Of a stretch of DNA of 45,318 nucleotides, positions 17,195 through 25,199 are shown one piece after another. Each line of letters starts with the position of its first letter. Position 1 is the first letter of the stretch. The DNA lies in the NCBI GenBank assembly GCA_938006875.1, contig CALLMJ010000085.1, positions 1 to 45,318 of the forward strand, read 5' to 3'. A program made the position numbers and the translations under genes. The DNA comes from an uncultured Bacteroidia bacterium (GTDB lineage Bacteria > Bacteroidota > Bacteroidia > J057 > CALLMJ01). The notes beneath the pieces were generated by a model, which ran no database searches, was not told the DNA's origin, and was given only the letters and a program-made list of their open reading frames with translations.

Positions 17195-17386
17195 ATGGGT
17201 ATAATTGACCGAATTGTAAGGATACAAATAGCATTTTTCATCATTGCTTTATATTTCTTTCAAGTAATTGAAGGTACTTTAGGAATTATTTTGATAGTTT
17301 TAGCATCAGTTTTGGTTTTGACTAGTGTGGTGAGATTTTGCTCTTTATATCCACTTTTGGGTATAAATACATGCGAAAAAAATTAA
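17195..17386 (+). CDS. DUF2892 (YgaP-type) small membrane protein
   Basis: 63 residues: MGIIDRIVRIQIAFFII, a hydrophobic hairpin of two helices, and SLYPLLGINTCEKN at the end. This matches the DUF2892 pattern, in which homologues usually begin MKKNMG and end GINTCKKK. Here an ATG at 17182 is followed by nine A residues and CATG; with eight A the frame would read MKKNMGIIDR, so the canonical start is off by one base. Either translation begins at the internal ATG, or the A9 run is slippery, or the tract is miscounted. The function is unknown; the family sits in the inner membrane, sometimes beside rhodanese domains. Confidence 0.8.
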   Translation: MGIIDRIVRIQIAFFIIALYFFQVIEGTLGIILIVLASVLVLTSVVRFCSLYPLLGINTCEKN

Positions 17387-17446
17387 ATTTAAATTTTTTT
17401 AACCCATTCTAAAAAAGATTTTCATCATTAAAGATGAAAAATGTAT

Positions 17447-17454
17447 TACTTTTG
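17447..17454 (+). promoter_or_regulatory. Promoter -7 box of the DUF1573 gene
   Basis: TACTTTTG, 15 nt before the ATG at 17470. It lies downstream of an in-frame ATG at 17434, so the later start is preferred. Confidence 0.55.
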
Positions 17455-17469
17455 CATAAAAAAAGGGTT

Positions 17470-18579
17470 ATGAGTACTCAAAAATTTAGTATAATTCTAC
17501 TTTACTTAATCGGTTATTTTCAAATTTTTGCACAGCCTTCATCTGCTAATTTTTCTATCAAAGAACATGATTTTGGAGAAATTAACGAAGGTGTACAAGC
17601 GGAATATCAATTTTTATTTAAAAACACTGGAACAAAACCTATAAAATTAAATAGTGTACATGCCTCATGTGGTTGCACTACACCAGAATGGTCATCTGAA
17701 CCCGTTCCACCAGGAAAAACAGGTTTTGTAAAAGCCATTTATAATTCTACTGGAAGACCCGGTGGTTTTACTAAAACTATAACCGTCATGATTGATGATT
17801 CCCAAGAACCCATAATCCTCACTATTAAAGGCAATGTCAAACCTAAACTCAATGATGTTTATGTGAAAGATACTATTGGAGGATTAGGGTTTGAAAACTT
17901 ATTTATACCAATTAATAATTTTGCTTCTAATGAAACCAAAGAGTTTTCTATCAAATTCAAAAATATTTCCAAAGAAACCATCAATATAATCCATAAAAAT
18001 ACAGAGCATTCTCCTGCTTTTGTACCTCTTTTTGATAGATATTCATTAAATCCAGGAGATGTTGGGACATTAACTATTCAAGCGATTGGCGAAAAAGGCG
18101 AAGCTTCATTTTTGAAGCATGGTCAAATTTTTAATGAAAAAATTATTTTTTATACCAACGAAAAATCTAATAATAAAAAAGAAATACTTTTGAATGGTAC
18201 ATTTGTAAAAATTTATACAGACAAAGAATTAGCCCAGCAACCCAAAATACAATTTGAAAAAATTGAATTTGATGCAGGAAATATTATTCAAGGAGAAAAA
18301 GTTAATTATGCCTTTAAATTTAAAAACGTTGGTGGTGGAATTTTAAAAATAGAAAGTGCGAAACCTTCCTGTGGTTGTACGGCATCAGCACCCAGAAAAT
18401 CAGAAATTGAGCCCGGAGAAACTTCTCAAATTGAAATGACTTTTGATTCCACAGGAAGAACAGGTCCACAATCCAAAACCATAACAGTAACTTCTAATGA
18501 CCCTATTAACCCCACTATTGTTTTGAAGTTTAAGTGTAACATACAAACCAATCCGTTTAGTGGTGGTTTCTCAAAATAA
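17470..18579 (+). CDS. Exported protein with two DUF1573 domains
   Basis: 369 residues from 17470, giving a signal peptide MSTQKFSIILLYLIGYFQIFAQ; the ATG at 17434 would precede the promoter box. The first DUF1573 domain (NFSIKEHDFGEINEGVQAEYQFLFKNTG...ASCGCTTPEW) and the last (FEKIEFDAGNIIQGEKVNYAFKFKNVG...PSCGCTASAP) share the CGCT motif and the STGRxG...KTITV segment; a diverged Ig-like module lies between them. The fold is ASH/Ig-like and extracytoplasmic. Function is not established; such proteins are numerous in Bacteroidota envelopes. The ynfA gene begins directly after the stop codon. Confidence 0.85.
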   Translation: MSTQKFSIILLYLIGYFQIFAQPSSANFSIKEHDFGEINEGVQAEYQFLFKNTGTKPIKLNSVHASCGCTTPEWSSEPVPPGKTGFVKAIYNSTGRPGGFTKTITVMIDDSQEPIILTIKGNVKPKLNDVYVKDTIGGLGFENLFIPINNFASNETKEFSIKFKNISKETINIIHKNTEHSPAFVPLFDRYSLNPGDVGTLTIQAIGEKGEASFLKHGQIFNEKIIFYTNEKSNNKKEILLNGTFVKIYTDKELAQQPKIQFEKIEFDAGNIIQGEKVNYAFKFKNVGGGILKIESAKPSCGCTASAPRKSEIEPGETSQIEMTFDSTGRTGPQSKTITVTSNDPINPTIVLKFKCNIQTNPFSGGFSK

Positions 18580-18900
18580 ATGAAAGATATCACTATATTT
18601 GTACTTTCAGCATTTTTTGAAATATTGGGTTGTTATGCCTTTTGGAATTATTTTAAACTCCATAAATCCATTTACTGGTTAATTCCCGGCTTGGTTAGTT
18701 TAATCATATTTGGTTATTTATTAACACAAGTAAATTTAGATTCAGCAGGGAGGACCTATGCTATTTATGGCGGCATATATATTGCTTTTTCATTAGTTTG
18801 GCTTTATTTTGTAGAAGAAATCAAACCCGATTTTTACGATTTATTAGGTGCAAGTGTTTGTATTATTGGTGCATTAATAATTTTATTTGCTCCAAGATAA
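18580..18900 (+). CDS. YnfA/UPF0060-family small membrane protein
   Basis: 106 residues with four predicted membrane helices, usual for UPF0060. The family pattern is plain: FFEILGCYAFWNYFKLHKSIYW, then DSAGRTYAIYGGIYIAFSLVWLYFVEEIKPDFYDLLGASVCIIGALIILFAPR. It is distantly related to small multidrug-resistance transporters, but its substrate is not agreed. It starts at the base after the DUF1573 stop, so it is co-transcribed. Confidence 0.9.
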   Translation: MKDITIFVLSAFFEILGCYAFWNYFKLHKSIYWLIPGLVSLIIFGYLLTQVNLDSAGRTYAIYGGIYIAFSLVWLYFVEEIKPDFYDLLGASVCIIGALIILFAPR

Positions 18901-18908
18901 ATGTTTTA

Positions 18909-18916
18909 TAATTTTG
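18909..18916 (+). promoter_or_regulatory. Promoter -7 box of the EEP-family gene
   Basis: TAATTTTG, 15 nt before the ATG at 18932, immediately after the ynfA stop. It favours this start over in-frame upstream codons inside ynfA. Confidence 0.55.
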
Positions 18917-18931
18917 CATCGTAATTATAAG

Positions 18932-19969
18932 ATGAAATTCATAACAATATTTTTCTATGTACTTCTTTCAAATTTTGTAATAAACGCACAACAAAATAAT
19001 TTCCCATTCCCTAAAAAAATGGATAATTACTGGTTGATTGCTTCTTACAATATCGAGAATTTGTTTGATACAGAAGATGGTCCGAACGACGATGCTGAGT
19101 TTTTACCGAATAGTCCCAAACAATGGAATCAAGATAAATACCAAAAAAAATTAGAAAGACTTTCTGAGGTAATTTTAAGCATGCACCCCAAAAATATTGG
19201 ACCCGATATAATCGGGCTAATTGAAGTAGAAAACAAAAAAGTTGTTGAAGATTTAATGAACTTTGGGAAATTATCAGAAGGGAAATATCAAATTATTCAT
19301 TACGAATCTGCTGATAAAAGAGGGATTGATGTTGCATTATGTTTTAAAACAGAAAATATTAAACTGATTAAATCAGAATTTTATAGACCTCATGATGATT
19401 CTGATCCTAATTTTTTTACACGTGATATTTTGCATGTAACCTTATTAATGGGTAAAAAAGATACTGTACACTATTTTGTTAATCACTGGCCTTCCAGAAG
19501 AGGTGGTGAAGAAAGCGAAGAAAAAAGAATTTTAGTTGCTGATTTATTGGAAAAGAAAATTGATTCTCTTAGAGCCATTAATATCCATACAAAAATTGTG
19601 GTGATGGGTGATTTTAATGATAACCCTGCAAATTGGTCAATAACTGAAACGTTAAAAGCGAAAATTAAAAAAGAAGAAGTAAGGGAAGGTCATTTGTGGA
19701 ATGCAATGGCTGATTTAGCTGCAAAAGGTCATGGAACTCATAAATTTAAAAATGAATGGAATATGTTAGACCAATTCATGCTTTCTCATGCACTGATTCA
19801 TCATAAAAAAGGAATTCGTTACCATCAAGCTTTTATTTATAATCCAGATTTTATTCAAGAAAAAGATGAGCGATTTAAAGGAGCTCCTTTAAGGACTTTT
19901 GTAGGGAATAAATATTTAGGTGGATATAGTGACCATTTTCCAATTTTGTTAATATTGACAAAAAAATAA
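18932..19969 (+). CDS. Exported endonuclease/exonuclease/phosphatase-family protein
   Basis: 345 residues with a signal peptide (MKFITIFFYVLLSNFVINAQ). The EEP catalytic blocks are present: SYNIENLFDTEDGPNDDAEF (metal-binding Asn), GLIEVENKKVVEDLM (metal-binding Glu), VNHWPSRRGGEESE, VVMGDFNDNP (Asp-x-Asn), and C-terminal YSDHFPILL (Asp-His). This is the subgroup often called endonuclease in Bacteroidota; DNase or phosphodiesterase activity in the periplasm is expected, perhaps for nutrient scavenging. It has its own promoter. Confidence 0.88.
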   Translation: MKFITIFFYVLLSNFVINAQQNNFPFPKKMDNYWLIASYNIENLFDTEDGPNDDAEFLPNSPKQWNQDKYQKKLERLSEVILSMHPKNIGPDIIGLIEVENKKVVEDLMNFGKLSEGKYQIIHYESADKRGIDVALCFKTENIKLIKSEFYRPHDDSDPNFFTRDILHVTLLMGKKDTVHYFVNHWPSRRGGEESEEKRILVADLLEKKIDSLRAINIHTKIVVMGDFNDNPANWSITETLKAKIKKEEVREGHLWNAMADLAAKGHGTHKFKNEWNMLDQFMLSHALIHHKKGIRYHQAFIYNPDFIQEKDERFKGAPLRTFVGNKYLGGYSDHFPILLILTKK

Positions 19970-19999
19970 AAAATTTGTTTTTTTTATTCGTTTTTTTAT

Positions 20000-20007
20000 T
20001 ATTTTTG
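20000..20007 (+). promoter_or_regulatory. Promoter -7 box of the Lrp/AsnC gene
   Basis: TATTTTTG, 18 nt before the GTG start at 20026. Confidence 0.5.
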
Positions 20008-20025
20008 CAATAAATTTTAATAGTT

Positions 20026-20496
20026 GTGAATAACGAAATATTAAACAAAGCTGATATTGATATCTTAGATAAAGGTATTCTACAAATACTTTTAAATGAT
20101 GGTAATACTCCTTATACCGATATAGCAAAAGAATTGGGGGTTTCTGGTGGTACTATTCATGTAAGAATGAAAAAAATGGAAGAATCTGGAATTGTTACAG
20201 GTTCAAAATTAACCATTGATTATTCTAAATTAGGTTTTGATGTTTGTGCTTATATAGGCGTTTATTTAGAAAAAGGTTCTGCCTATCCAAATGCTCAAGC
20301 TGAATTAAAAAAAATTGATGAAGTGGTTGAAATGCACTATACAACGGGTAGTTATAATATTTTAGCGAAGCTAATTTGTAGAGATACAAATCATTTGCGT
20401 CAAACATTAGATAAAATTCAAGAAATTCAGGGTATTCAAAGAACTGAAACTTTTATTTCTTTAGAAAATAGTATACTAAGAGAAGTGAAACTATAA
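20026..20496 (+). CDS. Lrp/AsnC-family transcriptional regulator
   Basis: 156 residues from a GTG codon (next in-frame ATG lies beyond the DNA-binding domain). The N-terminal helix-turn-helix reads DKGILQILLNDGNTPYTDIAKELGVSGGTIHVRMKKMEESGIVTGS, and the C-terminal RAM/effector-binding domain includes GFDVCAYIGVYLEKGS and HYTTGSYNILAKLICRD. Such regulators sense amino acids and form octamers. The order here (long N terminus, GTIHVRMKKMEESGI) matches the common Bacteroidota Lrp. The fasciclin gene starts 45 bp downstream with its own promoter signals and may or may not be a target. Confidence 0.92.
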   Translation: MNNEILNKADIDILDKGILQILLNDGNTPYTDIAKELGVSGGTIHVRMKKMEESGIVTGSKLTIDYSKLGFDVCAYIGVYLEKGSAYPNAQAELKKIDEVVEMHYTTGSYNILAKLICRDTNHLRQTLDKIQEIQGIQRTETFISLENSILREVKL

Positions 20497-20497
20497 T

Positions 20498-20516
20498 TTG
20501 GCACTAATTTTGCCAA
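20498..20516 (+). promoter_or_regulatory. Sigma-54-type promoter / inverted repeat before the fasciclin gene
   Basis: TTGGCACTAATTTTGCCAA contains TGGCAC-N5-TTGC (20499-20513), the exact -24/-12 form of a sigma-54 promoter, with a predicted start near 20525 and the ATG at 20542. It is also a perfect 6-bp inverted repeat (TTGGCA...TGCCAA) and contains TAATTTTG (20505-20512), the ordinary -7 box. Which of the three readings is used cannot be told from sequence. Confidence 0.4.
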
Positions 20517-20541
20517 TAATTATTAGATAAAATTTGTTCGT

Positions 20542-21027
20542 ATGAAAAATCTTCTTACGGTTTTGTTGTTCTATTTAATTTCTCAATCTTCTTTGAATGC
20601 TCAAGGTACATTAGCAAATGTGTTCAATACCTCCGATAATTTCAAAACCTTTAATTCTTTATTGCTAAAATCTGGATATTCGGAAAATTTGAAAATGAAA
20701 GGTCCTTACACAGTTTTTGCGCCTACTGATGAAGCGTTTTTAGAACTTCCCGAAGGACTTGTTGTTACTTTAATCAACGCAAAAACTCGTGAAGAAAAAT
20801 TAGAACTCTATGACTTTGTAAAACATTATATTTTTGAAGGTTCTTATTCTGTAAATGATTTAAGAAAATTATCAACTTTAAAAAATATTGCAGGCGATGA
20901 AGTAAAAATTGAATCTGACTTTTATGGAGCCAAAGTTAATGGAATCGTTATAATACAAGGAGATATTAAAGCCAAAAATGGCATTGCTCATTCTATTGGT
21001 AAATGCTTTTATAAACCTCATCAATAA
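20542..21027 (+). CDS. Exported fasciclin-domain protein
   Basis: 161 residues: a signal peptide (MKNLLTVLLFYLISQSSLNAQ) and a single FAS1 domain. The H1 block is YTVFAPTDEAFLELPEG and the H2 block NGIAHSIGKCFYKPHQ, where canonical members have NGxxHVID; the YH core is shifted to AHSIGK. FAS1 domains mediate adhesion to matrix or other cells. The protein is probably periplasmic or surface-exposed. Its upstream region carries a sigma-54-like site, described separately. Confidence 0.88.
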   Translation: MKNLLTVLLFYLISQSSLNAQGTLANVFNTSDNFKTFNSLLLKSGYSENLKMKGPYTVFAPTDEAFLELPEGLVVTLINAKTREEKLELYDFVKHYIFEGSYSVNDLRKLSTLKNIAGDEVKIESDFYGAKVNGIVIIQGDIKAKNGIAHSIGKCFYKPHQ

Positions 21028-21070
21028 AAATTTGTAAGTCTGGATTTTGGTTGGTATCAAATAATTTTAA

Positions 21071-21078
21071 TATTTTTG
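21071..21078 (+). promoter_or_regulatory. Promoter -7 box of the cyclophilin gene
   Basis: TATTTTTG, 15 nt before the ATG at 21094; it overlaps an in-frame TTG at 21076, which is therefore unlikely to be a start. Confidence 0.55.
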
Positions 21079-21093
21079 CAAAAAAATTTGAAC

Positions 21094-21810
21094 ATGAAAT
21101 ACATTATTCTTGTATTTTTATTTATGTCGTTTCTTTTAACGAATTGGGGATATGCCCAAAAAAATAAAAAAGATAAAAAATCAAAAGATAAAGTAAAAAA
21201 TGAGGTTGAAAAAAAAGACAACACCAAAAAAGATAATTCAATGAATAAAAAAGATGATTATATTTTTGTTCTATCCACTAAATTTGGAGATATAGAACTT
21301 TATCTTTATGATGAAACCCCTTTGCATAAAGCAAATTTTATTAAATTAGTAAATGAAAAGTATTATGACGGAACAACTTTCCATCGCATTATTCCGAATT
21401 TTATGATTCAAGGTGGTGATATTAATTCCAAAGATAATGACCCCAATAATGATGGAATGGGCGGGCCAGGTTATACAATTCCTGCGGAATTCAAAGATCA
21501 TTTGAAACATCATAAAGGGGCTTTAGCTGCTGCAAGAATGGGAGATAATGTAAATCCTAAAAAAGAATCTAGTGGTTCCCAATTTTATATTGTTCAGAAT
21601 GATAATGGAACTCCTTTTTTAGATGGTAATTATACGGTTTTTGGGAAAGTCTTAAAAGGTTTAGAGGTTGTAGACAAAATTGTTGAACAACCTAGAGACA
21701 AAAGAGATAGACCTTATGAAGATATCAAAATGACCATTCAAGCAATTCCAACCTCTAAAAAAGAAATTAACGAAAAATATCAACTCAATTTGCCCATTGA
21801 TTCTAAATGA
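21094..21810 (+). CDS. Exported cyclophilin-type peptidyl-prolyl isomerase
   Basis: 238 residues. A signal peptide (MKYIILVFLFMSFLLTNWGYAQ) is followed by about 35 residues of almost pure Lys/Asp/Asn/Glu, a charged linker, then a cyclophilin domain: FGDIELYLYDETPLHKANFIKLV, YYDGTTFHRIIPNFMIQGGD (catalytic Arg in FHRIIP), GGPGYTIPAEF, ALAAARMG, SSGSQFYI, and LDGNYTVFGKVLKGLEVVDKI. It should speed prolyl isomerisation during folding in the periplasm. The stop overlaps the next start by ATGA, so the DUF4139-like protein is translated in step with it. Confidence 0.93.
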   Translation: MKYIILVFLFMSFLLTNWGYAQKNKKDKKSKDKVKNEVEKKDNTKKDNSMNKKDDYIFVLSTKFGDIELYLYDETPLHKANFIKLVNEKYYDGTTFHRIIPNFMIQGGDINSKDNDPNNDGMGGPGYTIPAEFKDHLKHHKGALAAARMGDNVNPKKESSGSQFYIVQNDNGTPFLDGNYTVFGKVLKGLEVVDKIVEQPRDKRDRPYEDIKMTIQAIPTSKKEINEKYQLNLPIDSK

Positions 21811-23270
21811 AAAAAATATTAGTATCCATTGGATTCGTTGCATTTCTTTTTGGATATATTAAAAGTCAGCCACAAAATTTACCCATTAAAGATATTTCCA
21901 TTTTTTTAGAAAATATCGCATTTATAACAAAAACTCAAAAACTTAATTTTGAAAAACAAAAAGCAATTATAGAGGGTCCTCCTGATGCTATTGGCGGTGC
22001 TTACTGGTTAGGGACAAATAATTCTTTCCAAATTAATGGAATTGTAATAAAAAAAGATACGGTATATTCTCCCGCTCAAGCAAAAGATTTTTATGATTTA
22101 TTAAAAGCCAATGTAGGCTCAAAAGCTGACGTTACCTATCAAATTGCTAATGAAATTGAAACTGTTTCTGGTGAAATTCTTCCTATTGATATTAATACCA
22201 ACATTATTGCAATCAAAAAAGCTAATGGTCAAAGTGTATTTTTGAAAAAAGAACAAATCCAACAGGTGGCTATTCATGGTTTGGTAAAAACTACCTATTT
22301 CGAAAAATCTTTAGGGGATGTTACAGAAATAACTATTGATAAAAATCTTTCCGATGGAAATATTAATCTTATGTATTACATCCATGGAATTTCTTGGGAG
22401 CCCTTATATGGACTAGAGGTTTTAGATGATAGTACGAGTCTATTTACTATGCATGCTTTAATAAAAAACAATTATCAAGATTTTGAAAATTGTAACATTA
22501 AACTTTATGCTGGTAATGCCAATTTGAATTTAAAAGAAAAAATTAAGCCTATATCAAATCAATCAAATTTGACGGTTGTGAATGGAACTCAAGCATCTAA
22601 AGAAAATATTAGAAATGCTACACCGCCATTGCAAGCTTATGAAATCAATAATGTAAGCTTATCTAAAGGTTCAGAAGCTAAATTTGCTATTTTTTCTCAA
22701 AAAATTACTACCAAGAATTTATTTGAATGTATCATACCAAACTTTATTGAGCCCGGAAAAGCACCTTATAATTATCCTTTAACGGAATTTCCTGTTTATG
22801 AATCCGTAAAATGGACCAATAACACTCAAATTCCTTATGCAAAAGGTAAAGTACAAATTTTAACCAAAGGTCTTAAGTCTATTTCGGAAGATGATATGCC
22901 TTATACAGAATCTGGAGCTTCTCTAAAAATCCATGTAATCACTTCCCCCCAAATTTTGCTCACAATCTATGAAGAACAAATTGAAAAAGAAGATAAAGTT
23001 CGTAAAAACTCTCAAAACCAATTTTTAGATAGATATAAAGTCAAAGGATTAATTACAATCAAAAATGCTGATGAAAACAAAGTTTATATTGAAGTTTATA
23101 AAAAATTAATTGGTAGAATGACCAAAACCAGTATGGCTGAGGTAATCAAAACCAATGAAAATTTATATGAAAATCCTTTAATGAATGTAAGTTGGAAGTA
23201 TGAAGTCCAAGGTAAAAACTTTCAAACCATTCCTTACGAATACGAATTTTTCTTACCAAGTTCAAAATAA
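21807..23270 (+). CDS. Exported DUF4139-like protein
   Basis: 487 residues with a signal peptide (MKKILVSIGFVAFLFGYIKSQP). NINLMYYIHGISWEPLYGLEV and MHALIKNNYQDFENCNIKLYAGN resemble the DUF4139 core (sW-P-Y-l followed by strands and an N-x-x-x-x-W/F element), and SLSKGSEAKFAIFSQ and FLDRYKVKGLITIKN fit its later beta-rich part. The N-terminal half is beta-rich and not recognisable. No enzymatic residues are visible. The ATGA coupling to the cyclophilin gene suggests this protein may be a folding client or partner, which is inference only. Confidence 0.6.
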   Translation: MKKILVSIGFVAFLFGYIKSQPQNLPIKDISIFLENIAFITKTQKLNFEKQKAIIEGPPDAIGGAYWLGTNNSFQINGIVIKKDTVYSPAQAKDFYDLLKANVGSKADVTYQIANEIETVSGEILPIDINTNIIAIKKANGQSVFLKKEQIQQVAIHGLVKTTYFEKSLGDVTEITIDKNLSDGNINLMYYIHGISWEPLYGLEVLDDSTSLFTMHALIKNNYQDFENCNIKLYAGNANLNLKEKIKPISNQSNLTVVNGTQASKENIRNATPPLQAYEINNVSLSKGSEAKFAIFSQKITTKNLFECIIPNFIEPGKAPYNYPLTEFPVYESVKWTNNTQIPYAKGKVQILTKGLKSISEDDMPYTESGASLKIHVITSPQILLTIYEEQIEKEDKVRKNSQNQFLDRYKVKGLITIKNADENKVYIEVYKKLIGRMTKTSMAEVIKTNENLYENPLMNVSWKYEVQGKNFQTIPYEYEFFLPSSK

Positions 23271-23280
23271 TTAATGACAC

Positions 23281-23709
23281 TTGAAATCCTATTCTATTCA
23301 AAACGAATCTGAATTAATCCCTCTTATCCATGAAATTAAAAAGGATTATTCAGATTTCCATATTTTTTTATTAGAAGGTGAATTAGGTGCAGGCAAAACT
23401 ACTTTTGTGAAGTATTTTGTCCATTCTTTTGTTTCCCATTATGAAGTTCAAAGCCCAACCTTCACATTAGCTAATATTTATCATTTTGATAATCTAAAAA
23501 TTTTACATGCTGATTTGTACCGTCTTAAAAGTGAAGAAGAAGTTTTAGAATCTGGGCTACCCGAATTATTAAATAATTGTGATTATGCTTTTATAGAGTG
23601 GTACGATTATATTTTACCATGGATTGATAGGGCTTTAATCATAAAAATAAGCATTCAAAATCAGCAAAGAATTTTTCATTTTCATATTTTTGAAAGAAAT
23701 TTAACCTAA
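23281..23709 (+). CDS. tsaE: tRNA threonylcarbamoyladenosine biosynthesis ATPase TsaE
   Basis: 142 residues from a TTG codon, 10 bp after the DUF4139-like gene; no ATG or GTG is available before the P-loop. Walker A is GELGAGKT (33-40), followed by QSPTFTLANIYHF, ILHADLYRLKSEEEVLESGLPELL and AFIEWYDY, the full TsaE pattern. It is the ATPase that works with TsaB and TsaD to make t6A37 in ANN-decoding tRNAs. The normal length supports the TTG start. Confidence 0.94.
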   Translation: MKSYSIQNESELIPLIHEIKKDYSDFHIFLLEGELGAGKTTFVKYFVHSFVSHYEVQSPTFTLANIYHFDNLKILHADLYRLKSEEEVLESGLPELLNNCDYAFIEWYDYILPWIDRALIIKISIQNQQRIFHFHIFERNLT

Positions 23710-23754
23710 GTTCTTAAAAAAATACAGTTAATTAGTTCCGAAAATAAATATTAC

Positions 23755-24000
23755 TTATGATTGTTGGTATTTTATAATGGTATCAATTAAATCCCCGACG
23801 TTTTTCATTTTAATGACGTCTTTCATTTTGAATTTAATGGAAAATTCTTTTTCTACATGAGCAATCATTTCTACATGAGATAATGAGTCCCAACCATTTA
23901 CGTCAGCGGCAGTCATTTCACGTGTAATTTGAATATCGTTTTTTTTGAATACTTTTTGAAAAATGTTAGTGAGTTTTTCAATTACTTGATTTTCTGTCAT
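23755..24000 (-). CDS. Acyl carrier protein
   Basis: 81 residues: MTENQVIEKLTNIFQKVFKK, then NGWDSLSHVEMIAHVEKEFSIKF, with Ser39 of DSL as the 4'-phosphopantetheine attachment site. The acidic four-helix pattern is right, but W before DSL and the sequence around it differ from the fatty-acid AcpP (usually ADSLDTVEL), so this is a specialised carrier. It begins 6 bp after the PorV/PorQ-like gene and shares its transcript. No ketosynthase or ligase lies next to it, so the acyl group and its use are unknown. Confidence 0.9.
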   Translation of the reverse strand: MTENQVIEKLTNIFQKVFKKNDIQITREMTAADVNGWDSLSHVEMIAHVEKEFSIKFKMKDVIKMKNVGDLIDTIIKYQQS

Positions 24001-24006
24001 ATCTAT

Positions 24007-25092
24007 TTATTCCTTGTTTTCTAATTGTTTTTTATTCTTTTTTAGCTTTTTAGGTTTTTCATCGTTTCCAATGGAAGAATTCTCTTCTCTTTTGTCTTTA
24101 TTGATAGCCAAACTTATTCCAATTCTATGAATCCAACCTAAATACAAAGTAGGATCGATTGCATAATCAATCATTAATGGATGTTTAGTAAAATGGGTTT
24201 TAAGACCTAAACCAAAAGTAGGGTAGGGCTGGTCTTTCACGTTGATTTTATATCCTGCTCTAAAAAATAAAAAGTTGTGGAAACCATATTCTACACCTAA
24301 TCGTATATTTTCTGCATTGTCATTGGGATGATTTAACTGAATAGCGGTTAAAAGTTGATGTTTTTCGTTTTTAAAAGGTATCATAGAAATTCCCAAACTA
24401 AAATTGGTGGGAGAAGGATTGCTTTCTAACTCTTTTTGTGGTTTGGCTAAAGGAACTTGGGGTTTATTGCCTTTCAATTTACTATTGGGACCAAAATTTG
24501 TCAAACTTACTGCAAATTTTAAGTTTTTAAAATCTGTTCTATACAAAAAACCTAAATCCACAGCAGCAGTATGAGCCACGAAACGGTCTAAAGTTTCATT
24601 GATGTACTTCAAAGAAACACCATAGCTAAACATTTCGGTTAATTTTTTGGAATATGCTAAGCCGATAGCCACATTATAAGCATAAAAATATTCTCCTGTT
24701 CCCGTGGGTTGAAATTCTGTACGTCTTTCCATGGCACCCGTTGTAAAAGAAGTAGCATGCAAAGCGAAGTTCCCTAATTTTTGATTCGGAATCATAGCAG
24801 AAAAAAAAGCATGATTAGTACCCGCTACATAAAAAGTATTCGCACCCGCAAAATTTATTTGTTCATTATCGGCTAATGCTGCAACATTGTAAGAAACTGC
24901 ATAAGCATCACCATTTACCGCCACTTGGCTTCCTCCCATTCCTGCGGCTCTTGGGCTTCCATCAATCTTTAAAAAAGTTAATGCAGAAATCCCTGCCCTT
25001 TGTGCTCCTAACTGTGGAAAAATTTGACAGTGAGCTTTCGTAATTATGCTCATAAAACTCAATACAATTATCAAATGAAGTGCTTTTTTCAT
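24007..25092 (-). CDS. PorV/PorQ-family outer-membrane protein (T9SS-related)
   Basis: 361 residues from the ATG at 25092 (MKKALHLIIVLSFMSIITKAHCQ signal peptide); an ATG three codons upstream at 25101 is also possible. TFLKIDGSPRAAGMGGSQVAVNGDAYAVSYNVAALA is the family opening, and alternating aromatic strands through to GYKINVKDQPYPTFGLGLKTHF and YAIDPTLYLGWIHRIGISL show a 14-strand FadL-like barrel. PorV and PorQ are the T9SS shuttle and attachment-complex barrels. Which it is, or whether it is a paralogue, cannot be settled here. The tail is Lys/Glu-rich. Paired with the acyl carrier protein gene. Confidence 0.8.
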   Translation of the reverse strand: MKKALHLIIVLSFMSIITKAHCQIFPQLGAQRAGISALTFLKIDGSPRAAGMGGSQVAVNGDAYAVSYNVAALADNEQINFAGANTFYVAGTNHAFFSAMIPNQKLGNFALHATSFTTGAMERRTEFQPTGTGEYFYAYNVAIGLAYSKKLTEMFSYGVSLKYINETLDRFVAHTAAVDLGFLYRTDFKNLKFAVSLTNFGPNSKLKGNKPQVPLAKPQKELESNPSPTNFSLGISMIPFKNEKHQLLTAIQLNHPNDNAENIRLGVEYGFHNFLFFRAGYKINVKDQPYPTFGLGLKTHFTKHPLMIDYAIDPTLYLGWIHRIGISLAINKDKREENSSIGNDEKPKKLKKNKKQLENKE

Positions 25093-25111
25093 TATAACCA
25101 TAAAATTTTCG

Positions 25112-25119
25112 CAAAGTTA
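25112..25119 (-). promoter_or_regulatory. Promoter -7 box of the PorV/PorQ-ACP operon
   Basis: TAACTTTG on the minus strand, 10 nt before the ATG at 25101 and 19 nt before that at 25092. Divergent from the flippase promoter at 25178. Confidence 0.55.
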
Positions 25120-25177
25120 GTAAAAACTATGAATGATTTCACTCATTTTTTAGAATTGTTTACAAAACTTTTTCTTG

Positions 25178-25185
25178 TAAATTTG
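25178..25185 (+). promoter_or_regulatory. Flippase promoter -7 box
   Basis: TAAATTTG, 14 nt before the ATG at 25200; its last bases overlap an in-frame upstream TTG, arguing for the ATG. Confidence 0.5.
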
Positions 25186-25199
25186 TGATTTCATATTCC

